Assembly (NCBI GenBank): GCA_025267735.1
Contig: CM046307.1
Coordinates: 36,075,231 to 36,139,230 of the forward strand
Reading direction: 5' to 3'
Origin: Mactra quadrangularis
Lineage: Eukaryota > Mollusca > Bivalvia > Venerida > Mactridae
Length of the DNA stretch: 64,000 nt
The notes beneath the pieces were generated by a model. That model made no database searches, was not told the origin of the DNA, and saw only the letters and a program-made list of their open reading frames with translations. This document shows positions 14,101 to 29,100 of this stretch, in pieces (the first letter of the stretch is position 1; each line of letters opens with the position of its first letter). A program made the translations under genes and the position numbers.

Positions 14101-17100
14101 TGCTATGAAAGTTACCGTGTTGAAATATCATGGGTCATCTTACCAATTCAAAGAAACTCACACAATTGACACTGTCAGAGCAAAGAACACTTTAAATTTC
14201 TCTATGAAACCATCTCTGCAAAATGACTTAAGGCCATTATTTTACTTTAACAGTTATGATATCATTGTTTGTGAATTTAAATGACTATGTTCATTTTTTC
14301 AGCAATTCTACCATCAACTAACCTGATTGATACATTAGAATCAATACCTAAAGGTTTTCAGAAACCAGTCCAAACAAAAGGTAGATGGACAGTCTATATA
14401 CAGACTGGTACTCAAAATGATTCTGGTACTAATGAGAAAGTATGTCTTGTATTATGTGGATTAAAGAATGAATCTGAACCAGTCTGTGTCAACTCTAAAG
14501 ATGATCTCAACCCAGGCTCACTTGTCAAGTTTGAGGTAAATATACAACATAGATCTATTTAGTTGCTTCTATGATGAGAAATAAACCTTTACTTAACATG
14601 TTATCTTTCATTTCATCTTCAAAAATAAAGAAAATCTCACTGAATAATGCCAGAGAAAATGTAAACAGATACTACTATATTGAACATTGTAAAGAGAGGT
14701 AACTCTGTATTCCGATGTATTGCATCATTTTCTAATCATTTTTTACCTTTTTATGTAAGAAAAATTCAGTTCAAGGTAATCATATGACTTGTAATGATAA
14801 AAAAGATGACATCAGTGTCTGGAAAACTTGACTTTTGAAGTAAGTAAAGGAGTTTTATACCGGTAGAACATTTGGCCATGCAGTCAAGGAGAAAAATGGA
14901 GTTAATTCACATTTGATGAGATTAACGATAAATCGATTGAAAAGCACCAGAAATTTTTCCTTTCTCTCAAAAAATTGCTTTTATGAAACAATAATAGGCA
15001 CTTGTTTAATTTGTAAGGTCAACAATCCACAGAGATTGTGCTATGGTAAAAATTCATTGGACTTTATTATTGCACCAGAATTAAAGTTGCACCTGTTTTA
15101 TAGGGTAGTACTATATATATTTCAGGCTAAAGTTCAGGACATTGGTCTTCTATTTAAGATAAGAATTTATTTCAAAGATAAACATGTTGGTTCAGGATGG
15201 TTCCTATCGAAGGTAAATGATAATGTTATTTGAAAAAAAATTATATCAGTATTTGCATTCTATTTTCTTGAGCACTAGCCCGACTGCAGACTTTGAATCA
15301 CAAAATGTCTCATAATTTTGTTAACATTATATTTTTGAAATCTATTAAAATCAGTGATTGAACACATAATTTGTGATTGTTTTAATTCCATTTCCTTTAA
15401 CAACTATGCAAAGAAATAGAATAAATTTACACATCATTTTATTGACGTGGAGGCTGGGAGTGACTGGGTGGTGTAAATCAAGTATTTTTTTAATAGGGAT
15501 AATGTCACCAAAAGTATCTGCAAATCCCATTTTGGCTATGCCTTTTACATGAATGAAGTATTTTTGAAATTACTGAAGGACATTTCCTCTCCCTTTTTTA
15601 TCTTGCCATTGTTTAAAAATATAATCAGGTATAATCAACATATAAAACTGATATATTATATACTTTTAGTTAAAGTTAAAAGACCAGGATACTGGTGAAG
15701 AGTTTATTCTAGAACATAATGATTGGATTGAATCAACTAATGAAAACCCTGAAGGTGCTATAGAACTACCATTATATAGACCAGATCTACAACCATTGAA
15801 AGGTTCATATATCTTTATATTTTCTCTTTTCATGAACTTTACTAATCATTACCAATTCATTATCTACCAGAGGGGATGATAAATCTTGGGTCTGCACATA
15901 TTGCAATCTAAAAAAAGCAGAGGGACCATAATTAAATAGCAAAAATACACCTTATGTACCACAATGCAGAGTAAACATACTTAATGACCTCATGCCACAA
16001 ATTATAGTAATATAAGTAAACAGTGCAATTGTCTGTAGGTAGACACAATCTTGCTTTTCTTCCAAGGTCAAGGTCAAATGTAGAAGTCAACCTAATAATC
16101 ATTAAGGCATCGATTCTACATGATCACCCATTTGTTCAGATTAAGGAACTTGTGTTGTTTTGCCTGATCACCATTACTCATTAAATCAGTGTAGGACAAG
16201 GGTATGATTAATATAAAGAATTATCTTTTTTACATTCCTTGATTATAATTAATCTGCAGAATAGGCTTTCCTTACACTTGAACCTAAATGTATTATGGTA
16301 TTTTTAGTTCTGAGATTACAAAACTTGTGTGCTTCCATTTCAGAACAAATCTATATCATTGTTGTCAAAACTGGAGATTTGCCTCGTTCTGAAACTGAGG
16401 CTAATATTTACTGCAATTTGATTGGTCAATGGGGATGCTCTGGTCAAAGGTCACTCACTGTATCAAGTAACCAAGATTTATTTAGAATGGGACAGGTAAG
16501 TTGTGTTTTATCATAATAAACTTTAGAATGTTGTTTTATTCAATGAAAATAAGGTGAAAATATAAAAAATTCATTTTTATTGTTTTGAAATTTGAACATC
16601 ATAATGGTGCCGTATTATATTTTGGTGTTCTATTATGTCTTACAAAACATGGCAAAAAAACATAATTTTTGCAGCTATTATGGTGTGATGTTGTTCTGTT
16701 GCACTTCTTGGGCCCTGAGGATGAGCAGAGCTCTTGTTATATTTATCTTAATACATATTAATATATATTAGTATCTAAATATGTTAGTTTCTCATTAGAC
16801 AAATCTTTTATTTATAGACTGACACTTTTACACTGACCAGTATAGAATTAGGTGATATACAAAAGGTCATCATAGGTCATGACAATGTAGGCAGAGGTCA
16901 AGGTTGGTACTGTGAATCTGTAAGTGTCAAGGTCGCTGAAGAATCTGAAACTATATTTCCTTGTCACAGGTAGGTACAGATTGTACTTGGAACTTGAGTA
17001 CTATATTTCTTTGTTGAAAAATTTAAAAGTAAAAGCCAGATATGTTGTCAGCAGTGCAACTTACACTCAAAATCAGCTTTTAGTGTTCTATACTTGAACT

Positions 17101-20100
17101 TTGGTGTATAGATCTTAGCCATACAAGACACTAAGAATGATTGAATTATATGTGCTTTAACACTGAAAAATTGTTGGAAGAGTTGTATTACAGAAAATAG
17201 ACATGACTGTGTTGATGAAAATTCTGCATGATATTATGAGGTCATAAATTGATAATACTTTCCTGTTGACTTTCTTTTTACTTGAAAAAAGACAGAATTG
17301 ATTAAAACCACTATGACTTTTGCTTGGAACAGAAGATGTGAGCTGTTTCTTAAACTAAACATTTTTTACAATATATTTTAGATGGTTAGACACTGGGTGT
17401 GATGATAGACAATTGTCAGCAGAGTTATTGCCCTTGTCACAATTACCAATCTCATTTACCTCCCCTACAAGATATACACAGTCTGGTAAGTACACAGTTT
17501 ATATTACATTGGTGAAGTATCTGGACTTCAATTCAGACCATCTATTTGTACATGTATCATGTTTGGGATGGGAATGGCTAGGCAGTGGCTTGGAAACCTC
17601 TTCAGTAGCACTTTATGATCCAAAAAACTATATGAAAAGTATGGTGAAGTATTTATAAATGAACATTTAGAGAGCAAGGACTTTAAGTGCCTGTGTCTTA
17701 TTTCTTGTTTTATTTATTCATTTAGTATTACTTTCAGAAAAAGAAGGATGTACCTCAATATAAACCATGTGAGAACATTCTAATGTATAACACTTTTTAC
17801 TGGACTGTCAAGATCTCAAACACATTTATGACTAACAGTTTAATGTCAATTCAATAAGAGGACTTAGACCTTCATGTGTTGATGTGCCATTAAACCTTAA
17901 CCTGTCTTTGTCTTTCTGAAGCCTGCTTCTAGTGAATATTGATTCAAGCTAGTAAAAACATTACAATTTATATAATAGGGCTAGTTGATAGCTAGACCTT
18001 TTACTACATAAAATATTAAATCAGGCTAGTGCTCGTAAAAAATTTAGATGAAGATTATCTATCAGAATAGTTTGTTTATTATACCCCAGCTTCGAAGAAG
18101 AGGGGGGTATACTGTTTTACCCTTGTCCGTGCGTGTGTCCGTGCGTGCGTCCGTCCGTTACAAAATTTCCGTCGCAGTTTTCTCAGCAACTATATCATGC
18201 AGCAGCCTAATACTTTGCATATTGCTTCATCCCATAGTCCCATGTGATGTAAAGCGATTTCATGCTCCTTGCTCATCTACTTCCTGTTTGTCGCATATTT
18301 TAAGATTTTTGCGGGGGTATCACTAGTGAGCATTAGCTCACAGATTTACTTGTTCATTTAGTATTACTTTCAGAAAAAGAAGGATGTACCTCAATATAAA
18401 CCATGTGAGAACATTCTAATGTATAACACTTTTTACTGGGTGTCAAGATCTCAAACACATTTATGACTAACAGTTTAATGTTAATTCAATTAGAGGACTT
18501 AAGACATTCAATTCTATCCTATACAATACTTAATCATCCATGACAAATGAATATATACTTCAACATTTATTACTTAAAATCTTTTTAGTTTAGAGTATTA
18601 TTATTGATCATCTGCTATATTTGTGTACTCAATATAACCTTTATGTGTTGATGTGCCATTAAACCTTAACCTGTCTTTGTCTTTCTGAAGCCTGCTTCTA
18701 GTGAATATTGATTCAAGCTAGTAAAAACATTACAATTAATATAATAGGGCTAGTTGATAGCTAGACCTTTTACTACATAAAATAATAAATCAGGCTAGTG
18801 CTCGTAAAAAATTTAGATGAAGATTATCTATCAGAATAGTTTGTTTATTTCTTTTATAGATGGAGAATGGAATATCCATGTAACAACAGCTGGTTTAGAT
18901 ACATTATCAATGATAAAACCTGGTCAGAAAGCTGGTGAAATCTCTATTGTTATATATGGTACAGAATCAGTTAAAGGTCCTATACAACTAAGTCAAGAAG
19001 ATCCTGATTCTCCTGTTACTTTATTAGCTCCAGGAAAAACTCATCATTTCTTTGTAAGTATAACATCAATTTTACAGTTGTGTCATACTTACAAGTTATT
19101 TTGCTGTGAGAACTGAATGAATGTATAAATATGTTGAGAACAAAATATTGCCATAGTCACAAAGGGTTTTGGTACAAGTTCTGTGAATGTGACATTCACA
19201 CTCAATCTTGCTGAAGAACCTTATAAAATGAGTACCCACTCAAAATTAAGTATGTGTGCCAAATGTATTTTTATGGCTTGGTCTCAACACAATTATACCC
19301 CAAGACTAAATACAATTGACCATAACTGCTAGAAATATCAGTATCATCCTTTATGAAGTGTTACAATGAAGCACAGTGTAATTAATAATGAAGAATGCGG
19401 CTCTTCCCAGACTGATGATGCCTGATGTAAAATCACTACAAACTTCAGTATGAACATTTCAAATTTCCTGGAGAACTTGATTAAAGTAAAAATGTTTGGA
19501 AGGGCCGAAACATGGTTGCATATGACAAATGGTCATTAAAATAGATGTTTGTCTGGCAGTCTCAATTGTATATTGAAATTAAAGCCCCATTACTAAATAG
19601 AACGCAGATAATTGTCAAGTATCACGCTTTTGCTTAAAACTCATGCAAACCTTTAATGAATATACAGTGCCATCCATAAATACCTTTACACTATGAAAAA
19701 TTTGAAAAAAATATAAAAAAACTTTATTTTGTTTCAAAATGTTTCCAGATGGGTTTCATTTCAAAGTTGTGAATATCCTGTATTACTTCCCTTTTATTTC
19801 TATATCTGTTTTTATGTCCACTTAAACTTTTGTGAAAAAACCAAAAAAACATCATCAACAGGAATTTCATTTTTAATGTGTTTCATTTGTAAAAATGCAT
19901 ACAAATACATTTTTTGAGATGAAATTTTTGCCATGCTAATTGTTATTAGTGGCTGCTATGTAGATGGAAGCATAACTACAGTAAATCATCAGCAAATATG
20001 AATCGTTTAAGTCAAGACCAGCGAGCAAGATGCAGAATCTACCACGAGCAAGGAATGCCAGTGACCTCCATCGCCTAAAGACTTGGATGTTCAAGGTAAG

Positions 20101-23100
20101 ACAAGTGCAATTTCTTTTCCAATTTTATTTAGTTGAAATTAGTCACTTTGCTAAATTTACTAACTATTGCTAAGTGTTAAGTAACTGAGGATGGGTGTTT
20201 TTTTTTCTTTCAGGCCTTCTGTTTACAAGGCACTGGAGCGGTTCAGTATCACTGGAAATGATGATGATCTCCCCAAACCAGGCAGAAGCAGGTCAACCAC
20301 ACCACGGGAGGATCGAACTTTGGTGCGGGCATGCCTAGCCAACAGAAAACTGACAGTTCCTGAACTTCGCAATGCCTGAGAAGCATCAGGTACTAACAGG
20401 TCTGCTACTACCATTAGGAGACGATTACAGGAGGTTCATCTCAATGGCCATAAAGCTGTTAAGAAACCTCTTCTGACACCAAGACACCGCAGACTGCGTC
20501 TAGATTTCGCCATGGCTCACCAGGATTGGACTTGGGTTGACTGGTCATGTGTTTTATGGACTGATGAAAGTAAATTTAATCTCTTTCAAAGTGATGGACC
20601 AGTTTATGTTCGCAGACGACCAGATGAAGTTCTCAGACCAGATTGTGTTGTGCCAACCGTTAAGTTTCACGGAGGTAATGTGATGATGTGGGGTTGTATG
20701 TCCTATAGAGGAACTGGTATTCTTAGCAAAGTGTCTGGAAGACTTAATGGACTTGGCTACATTGACATTTTAAGAGACTGTGCCATGCCGTCAGCTCATC
20801 TCCTGGGATATGGAAATGAGTTTTGGTACCAAGATGATGGAGCGCCATGCCACAGAGCAAACATAGTGAAACAATGGAAGCTTGAGCATGGTGTAAGATG
20901 GTTGAACTGGCCACCACAGTCACCAGATTTGAACCCGATTGAAAATTTATGGTTTGACATCAAATGTGCCCTGAAGCGTCGCAATCCTAGCAATTTGGAT
21001 GTTCTTGAAGCAGACATTCAGGAAATATGGCAGAACATTAATGTGGAAAGGTGTGAGAAACTTATTAAATCAATGCCAAAGAGAATTCAAGCCGTGATAA
21101 ATTCAAATGGTGGATATACCAAGTACTAAATACCAGTGTTTGAGATTTAGCTTTTGTGGGATTATACACTGAAAATGAAATCTGACTGTATATTTTTGAA
21201 AATTAATATCATAACATCCACATTTTATTATTTTTGTATCTATTTCATATCTACCTAAAGTATTCTTGCATTAAAACTTGATGTAAATGCTAAAATCTTA
21301 GTTATTTTATACATATGTAAAATTTTATGATGTGTAAAGGTATTTATGGATGGCACTGTATAAAACGCATCCAAGGCACAAAAAAACTCAAGTATTTTCT
21401 CCAGAATTTATACTAATACTATTTTAAAATTAGCGATAAAACCCAAAGTAATAATTCTACGGAAAATCACGGAACTCAACGAACGAGATCGGAACATCCC
21501 GTCGTGGCTAAAAATAACCACAACTTCAAATCGGAAGAAAACTAATTTTCTGCTTTGATAAATACACTTTTGCATAGTGAATTTCGTGTGAAAGCCAATT
21601 AAAACTCACGAAATCATGTAAATAGTTTTATACATGATAATATACTGACGGGAAAAAGAAACGAACCAATTAAAGTCACTTAACGAAGACAAAATCATCA
21701 ATTTAAGAGAAACGTTTGCTGATAGGCCATGTTTAGGTAGAATGAGTGTAATGTCGGTAAGACAACTAGATAATATTATATTTACGCCATCGTCATTCGC
21801 GTAACAGATTTTCATGGCAGTATCTGCGTCATGTGTGGTGAAAGGGTAACCGTGTATGCCAAATAAGTCGATAAACAATGGGAAATCTTTTTGTTTGGCG
21901 TAAACTGTTCTAAAGTTATGCCACTTCACCACATCTATCTCTCCGCTTGTATCATCGCGGTCATGGTGTTGGGAGAATGTAGAGTTCAGTGAGGATTCGC
22001 GTTTTGGCTTATGTAATGCCCTCAAATTTATCAATGTTTCAGAACGAGTTTAAGTCACAACTCGTTGTTTGCGAAGGTAATCTCGTTGACATACACATAC
22101 CAGCTTTTATGCTCGGTGAGTGTCACTATATTCTGGCAACGTCATGACTGTGTCTATCGGCATAGTAACGACACACCTTACGTTGCGCATGTCACCAAGG
22201 ACTTTTTACTGGGTGAAAACATTAATGTTTCCTTATATTATTACCTTAAATTATGTACCTAGTTGAAATGAGGCGTTTCTTTTTAGCATCAGTTTAAATG
22301 TTTGCGTACTCAAAATTTGCACGCACTGATTTCTCGAGTAAACCACTGGAAAAACGATATGACATATCCAACACTTAACAATTTTGTGTAAGTTTTATCA
22401 AACACCTTTTAAGCAACTAGATTGGCTGAGAGGGTATCTCCGTAGTCTAATTTGCATGGTATAAAAGTACCCCACTTTTGTAAGAAATTGATATTTTGAA
22501 TAACTTGATCCCTAAAAGGGAACCCGCTACAGAGAGTTATTATAATCCAAAGGCAGTTATATTCTATTGTCTTTTTGATAGTTTTACTTGTTTTTAAATT
22601 GATGATAAAGATTTTGTCTTCGTTTAGTGGCTTTAATGGTTTATATTGAATGATGTTAAAAATTTTCAGGATTATCATTTTGCTGATATCGGTGAAATAG
22701 AGAAGATTAGAGTTTCCTCAGGTTATGAAGGAGATACTGAAGCTGTATGGACTATAGAGAAGGTACTGATCTTTTTTTAAGCTTGACTGTTTGGACAAAA
22801 ATGGGGCTGTCTTCCTCAGTAGTGTGTTGGGGTTTTGTTGGCGTATAACTTATTGGTTAAGTTTTAAGGCACAACATTTTTTTGTATTTGAAATCACTGA
22901 AGAGATTCACATGAAATTTCACACATGTCTGCAGTGTCACTATTGGAGGTCAAATACAAAACTCCAACACTTTACCGTAAATTTTGACAAGAATTAGTGA
23001 CAAAAAATGTACATTAATGTACAAGTGCATATTATTGCACAACGTTAGCATAATTCTGCCTCAAAAATACTCAGTTCAATTAAAAGACAAAAAGGGATCA

Positions 23101-26100
23101 ATGTATAACAATTCTATAAAAGGCTTAGTGATTTTGTCAGTATCTTTTATAAGTATTCAAACTTTTGTTCTTATATGTCCTTAATTGTATTGATGTGATA
23201 AGTGACCAAGGTGTTTTGCAAATAAATGTTTTATACGTAACATGATGATTTGTCTGTGTACCCTTTTAAATGTATATTTTTACTTTCTTGTAGGTTGTAC
23301 TTGAAGAACACAGTTGTCATGAATCATTAACATTTGATTTCCGTGCTTGGGTTGGTGAGATAGGAGGTGATATACGTAAAGAAATGCCTTTAGTTAAACA
23401 TGATGGAACTAATAAAGATAGTAAGAATTTATATATCTATATACTTACTCTAACCACATTATAACAGTATTAGTTGGAACCAAACAAACTATTCATGGTA
23501 TTGTTGAGCATTTTCTGCAATGTTGTTTATGCCTATTTTTGACTGGTTATTTTATAATTAGTTGATCTTTTAAAGGTCATTTCTCATATTTAGACAAAAT
23601 TTCAAGACTGTTATTATTAAACTGATAACCGCAATATTAATTGTTTTTGTGAATATTATGAAAATAATTATTTAGGGATTGAGAGATATTAGGTTTGAAC
23701 CACAACAGTGGCACTGCTAATTTCTTTGAGCAAGAAATTTACCTGCTACTGCCAACCAGGTGTAATTGTGTACCTTCAAAGTTGGTATAATTCTGTTGTA
23801 CCAATGTGTCCACCGCACTACTATATTGAAAGACTTTCCAGGGAGATTGATAGGTTAATGATAGTAGATCAGTGATCAGGGGTAATAGCTGTAAAGTTGA
23901 TGTACATGCATTAGCATGAATCTTAGTCTACTAAATATCATTATTTTTTTTATTTAACTTTTACATTTTGTCCTCTTTAGATGTCTATTTTTCATTTTTA
24001 TTCATTTGAACTCTGGTATATTTTCTGGTATATTTCAGTATTAAAATACCATGTAGAAGTGTATACAAGTGAGGAAGAAATGAATGCTTCAACAAATGCT
24101 AATGTATTTGTTACATTATATGGTTCATCCTCTGACTCGGGCAGACGACATCTTATACATAATAAATCTTCACAGAAAAGATTCCAATCAGGACAGGTAC
24201 ATCATACATTATATTCTATAAAATTAGCAATATTTTGTATTGTCCACTGTATATAACTTTAGACTTAGTGAGTTGAGGAAAAATGTGAGGAGAGTTTTCA
24301 ATGTTTTTACATGGTGTTTGAACTGTTCAAAATTGAATATTTATAATAGTAATTAATAAAAGTAATTATAGTAAAGACATTATTTATTGGGCAACACATT
24401 TGAACAGAGCTCAATCTTCCCTGAAAACATAGCAAGTAAAATTATGCTTTGTTGTGGTTCTGATGTGATTGTTTGGGGGTTTAAATGTTAAGTCTAGAGT
24501 TATAGTCCGTGAGCTATATATATAGTCACATTATTGTGTTATTCAACACTGCTTTTTTATGTACCTGTAGTTGAAATGAACAAAGTTTGTTGTAGCTATG
24601 CAATATTTGCACTTTGGAAAATACTATTTAGATACAATGCACTCATGTTGAATTCATATGTACAATGTACATATTGTTTGTTCAGAGTTCTCCTATATAC
24701 TTGCTTGATAATCTTGCATTTTATTATATGTTGTAATTTATGCATGCTCTTTCTTGCAGTGTATCTTCCTTTACTCATAATATGCGTCCTATGTAGGCAT
24801 GATGATTTATTCCAGGGCATGTAGCGAATGTTTTGTTAATTGTAATTTGCTTCTTGCAGTTTAATCCAAACTTTGGTAGACCTTGTAATGATTTTTAATA
24901 TACTTCACCAAATTGACTGATCTTCTTAACTGATGGCAAAGGTTTGTGCTTAGTACTGATTAATGTTTTGGAATAAATATCCATACTTCTCTAAGAGTAG
25001 TGAGTAAGTCCACTGACTGCCTGGGATATGACTGAATAATTGTCAGTGGTGCAGCATAAAACACAAAAACAAACTAATTCAAGACAGTTTGTGCAGTACC
25101 GAGACTGATTAGTTTAAAATAATTACTTTATAGTCTGATATGTTGTATAGTAGTAAACTTAATATATGAACTTGTTACAGAATGAATTTTCTCAGGTAAA
25201 GTATTATATCACTAGAAATATTACCTTTCTTATCCATCAGTTACTGTGTGATGTGTTGTTGACCCTCTATACCCCATGTGCCATAAGATTTAATTTGATG
25301 TGAATTTATCATTGAGTTTTCAAATATTATGTAATTTTGTTCTCTAAGAATGTTGTCATTGTTGTAGTTTTCTGTGATATGTCATAGTACCTTTGTTATT
25401 ACTACTATTCCAAGACTATTGTCATTTGTATGGATGTCCAGTGTGTATTTTTAACAGCTTGTGATTGATTTTTGCTTTTAAAAAGGCTGCACAGTGTTTG
25501 TTTTGTTGGTTTTTTTTATAAAACTGATTTTTATGAACAATCGTAAGTCTCATTATAAATCAATACAAGAAAATTGCTGTTTGTAACTTGCTTTTGTTAT
25601 AAAAGAAACTGCAATTACTAAATTTTTAAAAGTGTTTTGTGTATTGCAAAATTCTCTTTGTAAGCTTAACTTATGAGGACTTAAGGTTATTATGCCTTTC
25701 TTTGGGTGTTTTTTAATTAATTTTTTTATTCAATTGCATGGGTATTTATTCAATTTAATTGTAGATTTTAAATTGTTTTTTTTCATGGGTAATTTTGAAT
25801 TATTTATACAATGTCATGAGTTATTTTAGATTATTTATTCAAATGGTTTTAATCCTATACGGTACTTTCTTGTATTATTCATCTCTGTTATAAAATATTT
25901 TTTTTCAGATGGATAGCCAGGTTATAATTTACTCTTGTAATATTGACAGATATATGCTAGATATATATATATAGATTCTTCTATGAAAGGAATACACACA
26001 CAAATTATGACAAACTCTGTTACTGGATCTTTTTAAACTGTGTTCATTACATAGCCTGTTAGGACTAAGTTATTTAATGAGTGTTTTTCTAACTAATATG

Positions 26101-29100
26101 GCTGTATTATGTAGGATCATTGCCAGCCTCTGTTGAAGGTATGCAAAACGTACTGGTTGAAAGCTTAGTTCTGTATGTATAAGGCTGTCCAGGAATAGTG
26201 AATAATTTGACTGACAGTTACAATATTTTTTTTAAAAAGTGTTGAAGAGGGGCATACTATGTGACCAGATCCATCCTTATAGCTATGTGTGCTTAAATTG
26301 CTAATTCATTTTAATTAAAAAAAAATTTGCAGGGTAAATTTCTTGTTGATGTTTTTTTTCTTAAATAACATTTGAAATTTTAGAATTGTAATTTGCTTGT
26401 GCATTTCTGTAACAGTTAGGTTAACATTTTAATAAAGTGGGGAGTAATCTTGTATAAATTTCACTGTTAAGTTTTATATATATTAGTATACAGTCATATG
26501 AGTAGGCTAATTTATATGTATATATGTAAAACAGCCTATTCATTTGATAGCACAGCTTAATGTCGAGAGAGCTTGTGTGTAAGCAAAACTTTTTACTGGT
26601 TAGGATTCCCTTGCTCCAAACTATCATGTTTTATTTCGAGGGCTGCCTTCAAGACTGTAGTAAAGTTCTACACTATTTTAACAATGCACTTACTACAGTC
26701 TTGCAGGCAATCCTCAATTTGATTATTCTGTTTGTGTTTGGCTAGTATTTTTTCCTTCTATAGTTGCATATATCTACTTAAAAACAAAGATATTATTATA
26801 ATACATGAGCTAGAAATAGATCTGTCCAAAACTATTTCAAAGAAACTGTTTCCCATCAGCTTGATTGAATGGTTAAAAGTCTTTTATTGACTCTGTTTTT
26901 GATGTTACTTTAACAATGAAATCATACCCCCACCTTTGAAGTAATCTTGAAACCTTATTTCAAAAATTATCAACATTCACCATTTTTACTTTCTTGGATG
27001 CCATGTTTGTTTGCTTTGTGAATTCCCTCCTATGTCCATTAATAACCTATGATTCTTTTGTGAATGAGCCTTTTGTTGAAGCTGCTATTCATTTAGTTAG
27101 CAAACTTTGTCATTACAGGAGCACAATATTTGTCTACATTAATATTTTTTATATCTTTTTTATCTTATTTTATTCAAGTGTCATTAACCCTGCTGATTTA
27201 AATACTGGATATTTGTTTGGTAGTCACTGTACATAAGTATAGATATCTGTTGTTTTTATTGTGAGTTCAGAATCACTGTAGTAAGTATTTAAATCAGTGG
27301 GATTAATGTGTACAAGTGATAGATGAATATAATTAAATGATATTATATAAGCTCTTTTTCATCTACTTTGGTGACAGGTTCTATAATGGTTATATAAATT
27401 AAACAAAATTATAATGATGTTTAAAAGTATCTATGGAAACACTATCTATCTTAATATCTCAACATAACCCTTCTAGAACATGGCTTCTCTTCTTTATATA
27501 AGTAATAATATTACTAGGATATGATATCTTCCTTCTTTTGATGTGAATAATTATGTTTACTGATAACATTGAATTTATTCTTACTAATGATATTATAATA
27601 TACTCTGTCTTCATGTTATACTGTCATACTAGCAGAATTTAATATGATATTATATGTTGATAATATTATGATATATATAACAATTGGTACTTCATTTTTT
27701 TTCTGGTTCTTATGTTATGTTAATTTAAGCACAAGGTTCTTGTCCAGCTTTAAATGTTGTTTTTAGATAGTAGGCAGTTGCTTTCAGAGGATTTGAGTAG
27801 TTCTAATAAATCCCATGAATGATACTGTATATGTCTTATTGGTGGTCCCCATTTAAAAAAGGTGTTTTAGCCATTCTCATGCTAATATTGAACATGCTAT
27901 TACTGACAATGTAAATCACCACCAAGTATTCATTTTATTAAGATCAATGTTATAATTCTTGTGTTTTTTTATGGAATATAAGGCCTAAAAAAGTCATTTT
28001 TCTGGTTTCATCTCCTGAAAAAAGTCAGGTCGGTAGGTCAGAATTAATTTTTTATATTTTTTTTCTGTCATAATGATAATACCCTGTCTGTTGATAATAT
28101 TCAGCATATTAAAATTTCATCTTACAATTTAGGTCAATATAATGTTAATTATTATTGGTTTTAACCTACTTATATGTGTAAATTTGAGTCAAGTTTATTG
28201 TTTCAGGTGTACAAAGTATTAGTAAACAGTTTCATCTTGACTGGCATTTCACTTAAGTTACTCACTTCAAAATCAATAAATCTCACTGTCGTTGATTCGT
28301 CTATGTTACTTTATCGCCAAATAAATGGCTATTCAGCTCAGAGATTGCTACTATGCACGTCTATTTACAACTTCCAAGGCATATTAACTACTAAATAGGA
28401 AAGAATTAAAAACCAGTTTGTCAGTTGTCCCATTATTTTTTTTGACGAGTTTTTTGACGTTTTGGTCATAATATTTTACTACAAAAAAGCCAAAAAAAAT
28501 CTGTTGGTCGGGAAATCCAAACATAACTATTTTTTTAGGCCTGAAACATCCCTAAAATTATAATATTTACACTCGCAGATTTGAGGACCTATACAGTCAT
28601 TAAGCTAATTGTTCACATGACCAATAGTTGAAATGGAGTGTAAATTACACATCTGATAGTTCAGTATTTCTTTATTTTTCAGATTGACAAGTTTGAACTT
28701 GAGGCTGTAGATCTTGGTGACCTTGAAAAACTTGTGGTTGCTAAGGGACCAGGTAAACCATGGTTACTAGAGAAGATCATTGTTAAAAAAGATCAGTTTG
28801 CTCCAGAAGAATATGTGTTTATGTTTCAAGGGTATTTATACTTGTTTTTTTTATATTGAAATTTTTATTTTGAAATAGAATTTAAACTTCTCTGGTTGTC
28901 AAATTCCATTAAGAAATTGTATTTTGATTTCTGGTTGTAGTGTTAGGCTGATACTGACAGAATACATGCCATGTCTATACTCACTGTTAACCCAATTCTT
29001 ATAGTTTCATGCATGGGATATTGAAAAGAAATTTTTCCATAATTTTTAAAATAAGGATTTTCTTTCAGTTTTCTTCAGTTTTTTATACTGAAATTTTATG

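Larger units (their letters stand above)
24197..28682 (+). other. intron 18 (4.5 kb)
   Basis: Splits PLAT 7. Most of it is plain AT-rich DNA with scattered short open frames and no domain. It contains the hairpin at 26637-26716 and the MITE-like element at 27981-28542 (separate entries). No further exon is supported. Confidence 0.6.

Noticed and set aside
21606..22034. 142-codon minus-strand open frame
   Set aside because: No recognisable motif, no splice or promoter support, no relation to neighbouring elements. Kept only as a note in the intron entry.
22409..22678. 89-codon minus-strand frame overlapping exon 16's acceptor
   Set aside because: Antisense shadow of AT-rich intron and the exon start; no motif.
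26114..26137. 24-nt microexon candidate (TATGTAG|...|GTATGC, DHCQPLLK) in intron 18
   Set aside because: Phases would fit, but it would insert eight residues in the core of PLAT 7 at a position where no other domain has them. Too short to support without RNA.
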